This document shows, one piece after another, positions 6,119 through 12,496 of a DNA stretch of 12,496 bases. The stretch lies in NCBI GenBank assembly GCA_947630585.1, contig CANRIE010000089.1, positions 1 to 12,496 of the forward strand, in the 5' to 3' direction. The DNA comes from an uncultured Bacilli bacterium. GTDB lineage: Bacteria; Bacillota_I; Bacilli_A; RF39; UBA660. The notes beneath the pieces are model-generated. The model made no database searches. It saw only the letters and a program-made list of their open reading frames with translations, and was not told the origin of the DNA. The position numbers were made by a program, and so were the translations under genes. Numbering within the stretch: the first letter of the stretch is position 1; every line of letters starts with the position of its first letter.

Positions 6119-9100
6119 ATGCAAAATGCAGAAAATCAAAAAAATTTAAGGAGGCCTTATAATATTGGACTAGATATTGGAACGGCATCAGTTGGATGGG
6201 CTGTAATTGATGAAAATTATAAAATAATTAAAAAAGGTAATAAACAAAAGCCTTTATGGGGAGTATATTTGTTTGAGTCAGCTGATACTGCAGCAGAGCG
6301 AAGAAAGTTTAGAAGTACAAGAAGACGTTATGATAGAAGGAAAAAAAGAATTAAATTACTTCAAGAAATATTTAAAGATGAAATAGATAAAGTTGATCCA
6401 AATTTCTTTAAAAAGTTAGAAAAAAGTTTTTATCATGATGAAGACAAGCCAAATGATGCTAGAATATCCAAAGAAGAAATAAAAAAAATAAGTGCTTATA
6501 GAAAAAAGTATCCAACAATTTATCATTTGCGAAAAAAGCTACTTACATCTACTGAAAAAGAAGATATAAGGCTTGTTTACTTAGCAATTCATCATATTAT
6601 TAAATATCGTGGTAATTTTAATAATAATGATTTAGAAAATATCGATGATATTAATAACTTAGAAATTACAAGTAAATTGAATGAGTTGTTAAATTTAATA
6701 TATAATAATTGCAAAGATTTATATGATTTATTAGATTCAAATATAGATGAAGATATAATTGCACAAATCGAGGAAGCTTTATTAGATGATAGTAAAACTA
6801 AAAAAAAGGAATCATTGGAAAAATATTTTAAAGAAATATTTCCTTTAAATATTACTAAAGCACTTACAAACTCTTTGATAGGCAATAAATTTGATGTAGG
6901 AAATTTATTTGCAATTGAATTAGATAAAAAATATGTACTTAATTTAACATCATCTGATTTCGAAAAAAAAATATATGAGATCGAAGAATTAAATGATAAT
7001 CAATATGATATTCTGTTAAAAATTAAAGAATTATATAACATAATCCAATTAAAGAAAATTTTAAAAAATTGTAATAGTATTTCGGATTTAATGGTTGAAT
7101 ATTATGAAAATAATAAACGAGATTTAAAAGTATTAAGAAAACTATTAAAAAAGAGTAATAATGATTTTTATAAACAAGTATTTGTAAATAATACAACTAA
7201 TTCTGAAGATGAAAATGAAGAATTAGATGATAAAAAAAGCAATAAATTTTGTTTGTATGTTGATTATATAAAAAATAATATAACTTATGCTGATTTTTCA
7301 ACTAAACTAATTAAAATACTTAATAGGATTAAAAATACTGAAAATGAGAAAATAATATCTGACATTAAAGATAGATTAGATAAAGAAACTTACTTAAAAA
7401 GAATAAATGATCCTACAAATAGTATATATCCTTATCAATTAAATGAAGCTGAACTTAAATTAATAATAAAAAATCAAGGAGAAGCGAATAATGGTTATAA
7501 ATTTTTAACAGAAAAAATAAATGGAGAATATAAGTTAATTAAATTATTAAAGTTTAGAATTCCATATTATGTTGGTCCTTTAGCTTCTAGTTCTCAAAGT
7601 AGTTTTGCATGGATGAAGAGAAAAAGTGATGGTAAAATAACTCAATTTAATTTTGAAGAAAAAGTTGATCTTAATGAATCTGCAAAACTATTTATAGAAA
7701 GAATGATTGGTCATTGTACTTACCTAGTAGCTAAAGATAAAGAGACTGGTAAATATAAATATCTTGCTATGCCTAGCAATTCAATTTATTATTCTAAATT
7801 TAAAGTATTAAATGAATTAAAACAAATAAAAATATGTAATAAAAGTATTCGTTATGATAAAAATTTTTTATTAAAAATATATAGAGAGTTCTTTTTAACA
7901 AAGGGTACTAATGTTACTAAAACCGAATTTCTTAAATATTTAAGAACTAAAGATGAATTATCTATGTACATTGATAAAGATTCTATTGATATCGATAATG
8001 ATAATGTAACAGGCTATTCCGGAGATAATGGCTTTGCTAATAATATGCAATCATATATTGATTTCTTTGGTAAAAATGGTATTTTTAAAGATACTGATTT
8101 AAAAGAAGAAGATGCTGAAAAAATAATTGAACTAATTACATTATTTGAAGATAAAAAAATTCTAAAAGAAGAAATACTTGAAAAATATCCTATTTTAGAA
8201 TCACGGATTGATGATATTATTTCTAAAAAATACAAGGGTTGGAGTAATTTATCTAAAGAACTTTTGTCAAAGCCTTATTACAAAGATAAAGTAACCGGAA
8301 TTTATAAGTCAATTATGAATTTAATGGAAGAAACAAGTGAAAATTTCATGCAAATTTTAAATAATAAAGATTATCATTTTTGGGATATGATTAAAGAAAT
8401 AAATAACGAAGAAAAAGATAGTGATGAATTTAATTATGATAATTTAGTATCAGATCTTGTAGCTTCACCTTCTGTTAAAAAAGGTATTTGGCAAGCGTTA
8501 AAAATAGTTAAGGAAATTACTGATTATATGGGATATAACCCTAATTATATATCTATTGAAATGACTAGAAACGATGGCAAAAAAGAAAGAACTACCAATA
8601 GAAAAGATAGTCTTATCGAACTATATCAAAAATATAAAGAAGATATAGATGATTATAATAGATTAATGGAAGAGTTAAATTCAAAAGATAGAAAAGATTT
8701 TGATGATGAAAAGTTATTCCTTTATTTTCTTCAATGTGGTAAAAGTTTATATTCAATGGAAAAATTAAATATTGATAGTTTAAGTATAGATTGTGATGTT
8801 GATCATATAATTCCAAGATGTTTAATAAAAGATGATTCCTTTGATAACAAAGCATTAGTTTTAAAAGAAGAAAATTCCACAAAAGGTGACAGTTTAATAA
8901 TAGATGGAAAAGTTAGAAAGGCTATGATAGAGTGGTGGACAATATTAAGAAAAAATGGTTTCATTACAAAAAAGAAATATGATAAATTAATTAGGGCTAA
9001 ATTTTCTTATGAAGATGTTAATAGGTTTATTAATAGACAATTAGTTGAAACTAGTCAAATAACTTTGCATGTTGCAAATATTTTAAAAAATTTATATCAA

Positions 9101-10294
9101 AATTCTGATATAATCTATATTAAATCTCGCATTTCTAGTGATTATAGAAATAAATTTGAAATATATAAATATAGAGATCTAAATGATTATCATCATGCTC
9201 ATGATGCATATTTAGCAGTTGCACTTGGATTTTATCAAAAGAAAAAAATAAGAATTGAAATGGAAAAAGATGAATACGAAAATTTAATTGAATCAGAAAG
9301 AAAAAAAGAAAAAAACTTAGATAATGGTTATATTATAAATTCTATTCAAGATTCAAAAATTATAGATACAATTAATACCACTTTATATCGAAACGATATT
9401 GAAGTGGTAAGAAAACAAGAATTTACAAAAGGCAAAAATAAAAGTAATTTTTTTGCTATAACTAAATATAGCCATAATAGTGTCAAGGCTAAATATGAAA
9501 TAAAAGATAATTTATCAGTAGAAAAATATGGTGGATACACTAATTATACCTATTCTTACATGATTATAGTAGAATATAAAGTTAAAAATAAAATTAAAAA
9601 AACTTTAATTGGTATACCATTAATTTCTATATCTAGCAAAGATAAGGATAAATCAATTGATGATTATATTAAGAAAAATCTAAAATGTGATGAATATACA
9701 ATCATTAAAGACAAAATACCTTTTAATACAGAAATTATGTTTGAAAATCAAAAATGTGTAATAAGAAGTTGCTCAAATGATAGATCCGAGATTATAAACA
9801 ATCATGAATTTAAATTGGAAAAAGAAGTTGCTTATAAATATAGATACTTATTAAATTATATATTTAATAAAAAATATCCAAAATATAATCGTGATGGATT
9901 TTCTAACTCTAATGAATATAGAAAATATTGGAATGAAATTTTTGATAAACAAATTAATGAACTATTTGATTTAATTTTATTAAAAATGAAAAATGAATAT
10001 CCACTATATTCTAGTACACTAGATAAATTGGAAAATGTTAAAGCCTTAGGAATTTTTTATAATTTGAAATTTATAAAAAACGATAAAGATGATAAAGACG
10101 ATAAAGAAAAATCTAAACTTGATATTATATTGGAGTTATTTAAATTGTTAAAATGTGCTCCTATTAATGCTAATTTAAAAGTATTAGAAAATAAACTTAC
10201 AGATAGAGAAGGTAGGGTTCAGAAAAAAAATATAAATGGAATAATAATTCAAAAATCACCTACTGGTTTAAAGGTTAGAAAATATGAGTTTTAG
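6119..10294 (+). CDS. cas9: Cas9, type II-A RNA-guided DNA endonuclease
   Basis: Effector nuclease of 1391 residues (Streptococcus pyogenes Cas9: 1368) that cuts both strands of DNA matching a crRNA next to a PAM. RuvC-I: IGLDIGTASVGWAV with Asp19. The arginine-rich bridge helix is at 59-83. A large REC lobe follows, with a charged stretch near 355-372 (SEDENEELDDKK). RuvC-II: ISIEMTRN with Glu814. HNH: CDVDHIIP with Asp895-His896. RuvC-III: HHAHDAY with His1026 and Asp1029. The C-terminal PAM-interacting region contains VEKYGGY, an acidic/basic repeat DKDDKDDKEK near 1322-1331, and the end TDREGR...QKSPTGLKVRK. All catalytic residues are intact, so it should be active. AAGGAGG lies 10 nt before the ATG. 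It overlaps cas1 by 11 bp. No convincing plus-strand promoter was found. Confidence 0.98.
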   Translation: MQNAENQKNLRRPYNIGLDIGTASVGWAVIDENYKIIKKGNKQKPLWGVYLFESADTAAERRKFRSTRRRYDRRKKRIKLLQEIFKDEIDKVDPNFFKKLEKSFYHDEDKPNDARISKEEIKKISAYRKKYPTIYHLRKKLLTSTEKEDIRLVYLAIHHIIKYRGNFNNNDLENIDDINNLEITSKLNELLNLIYNNCKDLYDLLDSNIDEDIIAQIEEALLDDSKTKKKESLEKYFKEIFPLNITKALTNSLIGNKFDVGNLFAIELDKKYVLNLTSSDFEKKIYEIEELNDNQYDILLKIKELYNIIQLKKILKNCNSISDLMVEYYENNKRDLKVLRKLLKKSNNDFYKQVFVNNTTNSEDENEELDDKKSNKFCLYVDYIKNNITYADFSTKLIKILNRIKNTENEKIISDIKDRLDKETYLKRINDPTNSIYPYQLNEAELKLIIKNQGEANNGYKFLTEKINGEYKLIKLLKFRIPYYVGPLASSSQSSFAWMKRKSDGKITQFNFEEKVDLNESAKLFIERMIGHCTYLVAKDKETGKYKYLAMPSNSIYYSKFKVLNELKQIKICNKSIRYDKNFLLKIYREFFLTKGTNVTKTEFLKYLRTKDELSMYIDKDSIDIDNDNVTGYSGDNGFANNMQSYIDFFGKNGIFKDTDLKEEDAEKIIELITLFEDKKILKEEILEKYPILESRIDDIISKKYKGWSNLSKELLSKPYYKDKVTGIYKSIMNLMEETSENFMQILNNKDYHFWDMIKEINNEEKDSDEFNYDNLVSDLVASPSVKKGIWQALKIVKEITDYMGYNPNYISIEMTRNDGKKERTTNRKDSLIELYQKYKEDIDDYNRLMEELNSKDRKDFDDEKLFLYFLQCGKSLYSMEKLNIDSLSIDCDVDHIIPRCLIKDDSFDNKALVLKEENSTKGDSLIIDGKVRKAMIEWWTILRKNGFITKKKYDKLIRAKFSYEDVNRFINRQLVETSQITLHVANILKNLYQNSDIIYIKSRISSDYRNKFEIYKYRDLNDYHHAHDAYLAVALGFYQKKKIRIEMEKDEYENLIESERKKEKNLDNGYIINSIQDSKIIDTINTTLYRNDIEVVRKQEFTKGKNKSNFFAITKYSHNSVKAKYEIKDNLSVEKYGGYTNYTYSYMIIVEYKVKNKIKKTLIGIPLISISSKDKDKSIDDYIKKNLKCDEYTIIKDKIPFNTEIMFENQKCVIRSCSNDRSEIINNHEFKLEKEVAYKYRYLLNYIFNKKYPKYNRDGFSNSNEYRKYWNEIFDKQINELFDLILLKMKNEYPLYSSTLDKLENVKALGIFYNLKFIKNDKDDKDDKEKSKLDIILELFKLLKCAPINANLKVLENKLTDREGRVQKKNINGIIIQKSPTGLKVRKYEF

Positions 10295-11153
10295 AACAGT
10301 TGTAATTACTAAACAAGCTAAAATAAGTTATAAAAATAGATTTTTAGTAGTTAAACAAGATGTAAATGAAAATTATATTCATTTATCAGAAATAGATACG
10401 ATTATAGTAGATTCTATTTCCGTATCTATTTCTGCTTATCTTCTAAAAGAACTAGCTGATAATAAAATAAATATTATTTTCTGTGATGAGAAACATAATC
10501 CATTTGGAGAACTTCAAACATTTTATTCAAGACATAATTCAAGTAAGAAAATATTAGAACAAATCAAATGGACTATTAAAGATAAAGATAATCTATGGAT
10601 GCTAATTGTTAAAAATAAAATTTTAAATCAATTTAATTTACTTCAAAAAATCAAAAGCAAACAAGCTAATTTAGTAAAAAGTTATATTGAAGAAGTTGGA
10701 GTAGGGGATAAAACTAATCGAGAAGGTCATGCTGCCAAAGTATATTTTAATGCTTTATTTGGTAAAAGTTTTACAAGAGGTGATGGAAGTAATATTGATA
10801 TTGCTCTTAACTACGGATATGCAGTTTTACTTTCAACAGTAAGTAAAGAAATAGTTAACAATGGCTATTTAACACAACTGGGAATTCATCATAAAAATGA
10901 ATTTAATCCTTACAATTTATCATGTGATTTAATGGAACCATTTAGAATAGTAATTGATTCATTTGTATATTATAATAAAGATCGAACTTTAGATACTAAT
11001 TATAAATTAGATATTGTTAATATTTTTAATAACACTTATCTTTTTAATAAAAAGAATTATACTTTAAAAGATATAATAACTTTCTATGTTAAAAATACTT
11101 TAGAAGTTTTAGAAAAAGATAAAGAATATAAGGAATTTATATATGAGGGATAG
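10284..11153 (+). CDS. cas1: Cas1 integrase (type II)
   Basis: Metal-dependent integrase that, with Cas2, inserts new spacers at the leader end of the array. The 289-residue protein has the N-terminal beta domain (1-75) and the C-terminal alpha domain. The metal-binding residues are Glu148 (NREGHAAK), His203 (LGIHHKNEFN) and Glu218 (DLMEPFR), matching the Glu-His-Glu set of type II Cas1. The start ATG lies within the last codons of cas9 (11-bp overlap) with AAAGG upstream inside cas9, so translation is probably coupled. In type II-A, acquisition also needs Cas9, tracrRNA and Csn2, and all of these are present. Confidence 0.97.
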   Translation: MSFRTVVITKQAKISYKNRFLVVKQDVNENYIHLSEIDTIIVDSISVSISAYLLKELADNKINIIFCDEKHNPFGELQTFYSRHNSSKKILEQIKWTIKDKDNLWMLIVKNKILNQFNLLQKIKSKQANLVKSYIEEVGVGDKTNREGHAAKVYFNALFGKSFTRGDGSNIDIALNYGYAVLLSTVSKEIVNNGYLTQLGIHHKNEFNPYNLSCDLMEPFRIVIDSFVYYNKDRTLDTNYKLDIVNIFNNTYLFNKKNYTLKDIITFYVKNTLEVLEKDKEYKEFIYEG

Positions 11154-11463
11154 AGTAATGCGAACTATTGTTTTCTTTGATTTACCTAATGTTTATGCAA
11201 AAGATAAAAGAAATTATTTATTATTTCGAAAATATTTACTAAGTGAAGGCTTTATAATGCTCCAAGAATCAGTTTATTCTAAAATTGTTTTAAATTCTGA
11301 GCAAGTTAATCTTTTATTAGAAAGAATTAGAAAAAAATCTCCTAAAAAAGGAATCATTCAAGTTTTAACTATAACGGAAAAACAATATGCAAATATTGAA
11401 TATATAATAGGAGAGGGGAGTAGTAAAATTATAAATAGTGAGGAGAAGTTAATTGTTTTATGA
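11143..11463 (+). CDS. cas2: Cas2 adaptation protein
   Basis: Structural partner that forms the Cas1-Cas2 integration complex. The 106-residue ferredoxin-like protein begins MRDRVMRTIVFFDLP and continues with YLLSEGFIMLQESVYSK, very close to type II-A Cas2; Asp13 is the conserved acidic residue of beta-strand 1. I keep the ATG at 11143 because the five-residue extension resembles the N-terminus of S. pyogenes Cas2 and because AAGGAA is upstream. An ATG at 11158 with GAGGG before it is a real alternative. It overlaps cas1 by 11 bp and csn2 by 4 bp (ATGA). Confidence 0.95.
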   Translation: MRDRVMRTIVFFDLPNVYAKDKRNYLLFRKYLLSEGFIMLQESVYSKIVLNSEQVNLLLERIRKKSPKKGIIQVLTITEKQYANIEYIIGEGSSKIINSEEKLIVL

Positions 11464-12137
11464 ATTTAAAAGTTAATTATTTTGAAAATAATATAGTACT
11501 AGAAAGTGATAAAGTTCAAGTAATAGAAATTGAAAATAAAAAAATGTTTTTTCGATTTATAAATAATCTTTATGAGATTAAAAATGGCTTTAAATTAAAT
11601 GAATTATTTTTTTATAATGATAATAATGATGAATTAGATTTATCTAATAAACTAGAAATATATACTAATTTCTTTGATTTAGATTTAAATTCTAAAAAGA
11701 ATATTAATAATTTAACTAAATTTATAATTAATAATTTAACTGATAATGAAAAAGATAATATATTTAATATTTATAAAAAAGTATATAAAAATTTAATTAG
11801 TATTTTAAATAATATTGATTTGCCACTTTCTATTAGTGATTCTTTAAATGTTGAAGATATTATTAAATTATCTAAAATTTCTATTAATGTTAAAAATGAT
11901 TTATTAGAAAATTTATTATTAATAATTGATTTAGAAAAAATATTTAAAGTTAATAATGTATTATTTTTTATAAATTTAAAACAGTATTTAAATAAAGATG
12001 AATTATTAGAATTTTATAAATATGCTATTTATAATAATGTAAATATAGTTTTAATAGATAGTCAAGGATATGGAGTTCCAATTAATTTTGAAAAAAAATT
12101 AATTATTGATAGCGAATTAGAAGAATTTATGTTATAA
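11460..12137 (+). CDS. csn2: Csn2, type II-A adaptation protein (short form)
   Basis: Csn2 forms a tetrameric ring that slides on free double-stranded DNA ends and takes part in spacer acquisition; it defines subtype II-A. The 225-residue length fits the short (S. pyogenes-like) group rather than the long form of about 350 residues. The N-terminus MNLKVNYFENNIVLE and the C-terminal segment VLFFINLKQYLNKDELLEFYKYAIYNNVNI (at about 167-195, quoted in parts) follow the family pattern of a hydrophobic strand, LTKDE-like turn, helix and second strand. It starts in an ATGA overlap with cas2; GAGGAG lies 14 nt upstream, so coupling is likely. It looks the most A+T-rich of the cas genes. Its TAA stop lies inside the putative array -10 box. 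Confidence 0.93.
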   Translation: MNLKVNYFENNIVLESDKVQVIEIENKKMFFRFINNLYEIKNGFKLNELFFYNDNNDELDLSNKLEIYTNFFDLDLNSKKNINNLTKFIINNLTDNEKDNIFNIYKKVYKNLISILNNIDLPLSISDSLNVEDIIKLSKISINVKNDLLENLLLIIDLEKIFKVNNVLFFINLKQYLNKDELLEFYKYAIYNNVNIVLIDSQGYGVPINFEKKLIIDSELEEFML

Positions 12138-12138
12138 T
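12130..12138 (+). promoter_or_regulatory. Putative extended -10 promoter for the CRISPR array
   Basis: TGTTATAAT is a perfect extended -10 with full TATAAT at 12133-12138, overlapping the csn2 stop. A TTGATA at 12106-12111 is too far (21 bp) to be a good -35. The predicted start is near 12145, giving a leader RNA of about 77 nt before the first repeat. Confidence 0.55.
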
Positions 12139-12221
12139 TAGTTTATGAATTGTCATATTACCATTTAAATAAAATTAGTATTTCTATGCGCTAATTGCTT
12201 ATAGGATTAAAATCATTTGAG
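12138..12221 (+). promoter_or_regulatory. CRISPR leader with ATTTGAG leader-end motif
   Basis: The 84-bp A+T-rich stretch between csn2 and the first repeat. It ends in ATTTGAG (12215-12221), directly abutting repeat 1. This is the leader-anchoring sequence known from streptococcal type II-A loci, which directs Cas1-Cas2 to integrate new spacers at the first repeat. This fixes the array polarity as plus strand. Confidence 0.85.
12149..12170 (+). repeat. tracrRNA-like anti-repeat segment in the leader
   Basis: ATTGTCATATTACCATTTAA (12149-12168) matches the 5' end of tracrRNA, ATTGTCTTAATACCATTTAA on the minus strand, at 18 of 20 positions. TACCATTTAAAT (12159-12170) is the exact reverse complement of bases 18-29 of the array repeat. 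It lies just after the putative array start site, so a pre-crRNA would begin with an anti-repeat. Confidence 0.65.
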
Positions 12222-12496
12222 GTTTTAGTTCTATGACAATTTAAATGGTATTAAAACCTCCTATAATTTAAATCTTTTTATCTCTTCGTTTTAGTTCTAT
12301 GACAATTTAAATGGTATTAAAACAAATATGAAATGTATTGCAGATTACGTTTAGTTTTAGTTCTATGACAATTTAAATGGTATTAAAACTTATGCTAGTA
12401 ATCCAATGTGGTATGTTGAGTTTTAGTTCTATGACAATTTAAATGGTATTAAAACATAATTTTATAATTAAAGATAAACAAGGCGGTTTTAGTTCT
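12222..12496 (+). CRISPR. Type II-A CRISPR array (continues beyond the window)
   Basis: Four complete identical 36-bp repeats at 12222-12257, 12288-12323, 12354-12389 and 12420-12455, plus the first 11 bases of a fifth at 12486-12496. The repeat starts GTTTTAGTTCTATGACA and ends AATGGTATTAAAAC, with inverted ends GTTTTA/TAAAAC. The spacers are all exactly 30 bp: 12258-12287, 12324-12353, 12390-12419 and 12456-12485. They are all different and none matches another part of the window by eye. With the leader at the left, spacer 1 is the newest. The lack of repeat decay suggests an active leader end. Confidence 0.99.

Noticed and set aside
6145..6154. Second copy of TTTAAGGAGG inside the start of cas9, possibly an internal ribosome site
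   Set aside because: No ATG, GTG or TTG follows in frame at a suitable distance, and a later start would cut into the RuvC-I strand. The codons Arg-Arg after Asn-Leu explain the match.
6592..9540. Four minus-strand open frames of 64-97 residues (6592-6885, 8014-8235, 8613-8882, 9346-9540)
   Set aside because: All are antisense to cas9; their Ser/Leu/Ile-rich make-up is what antisense of A+T-rich coding DNA gives, and cas9 is intact over them.
12222..12455. TGGTATTAA near the 3' end of each repeat as a repeat-internal extended -10 promoter, like that in Neisseria type II-C repeats
   Set aside because: The last base of the -10 is A instead of T and no -35 is present; the leader TGTTATAAT is a much better candidate.
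12258..12485. Self-targeting spacers
   Set aside because: I compared the four complete spacers by eye with the rest of the window on both strands and saw no match; a genome-wide search was not possible.
1..12496. Mycoplasma-type genetic code suggested by the extreme A+T content
   Set aside because: TGA ends several genes at the expected family lengths, and tryptophans in Cas9 and MnmA are TGG.

Overview
The window is a very A+T-rich stretch of bacterial chromosome. TGA is used as a stop (for example 3307-3309, 5843-5845, 11461-11463) and tryptophan is TGG, so it uses the standard bacterial code, not the Mycoplasma code. AGGAGG-type ribosome sites, TTGACA/TATAAT promoters, TmcAL (YlbM), EF-P, a SirA-like protein and a type II-A CRISPR system all point to a low-GC Bacillota. 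It is probably an uncultured Bacilli lineage near Erysipelotrichales/RF39 or the Mollicutes-related clades. The lineage is an inference; no rRNA is present to fix it.

Left part (1-5866), housekeeping and small unknown genes. A XerC/XerD-type tyrosine recombinase, cut by the window edge, converges on tmcAL, a tRNA-Met wobble cytidine acetylation enzyme on the minus strand; the two stop ends overlap by 4 bp. A divergent promoter pair then separates tmcAL from an rpmG-efp unit (ribosomal protein L33 and elongation factor P). Next come a SirA-like gene with a TTG start, an unrecognised 67-residue basic protein behind a perfect consensus promoter, and mnmA (tRNA 2-thiouridylase). An unrecognised Xre-type helix-turn-helix protein and an 88-residue single-span membrane protein follow, closed by a strong terminator. 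Three of the six translation functions or so act on tRNA or the ribosome: TmcAL, MnmA and EF-P with L33.

Right part (5980-12496), a complete type II-A CRISPR-Cas locus: tracrRNA (minus strand, 5989-6082), cas9 (1391 aa, all catalytic residues visible), cas1, cas2, short-form csn2, a leader ending in ATTTGAG, and an array of 36-bp repeats and 30-bp spacers that runs off the window. The four cas genes overlap one another by 11, 11 and 4 bp and must be one operon. The crRNA is transcribed on the plus strand and pairs with the tracrRNA, which is transcribed away from cas9.

The most unusual points are regulatory. The tracrRNA promoter has its -35 box between the cas9 ribosome site and the cas9 ATG. 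The cas9 upstream region is therefore exactly antisense to tracrRNA and reads as a degenerate CRISPR repeat. The array leader carries a 20-nt segment that matches the 5' end of tracrRNA at 18 positions, just after an extended -10 box (TGTTATAAT) that also contains the csn2 stop codon. This could be a second anti-repeat made in cis with the pre-crRNA.
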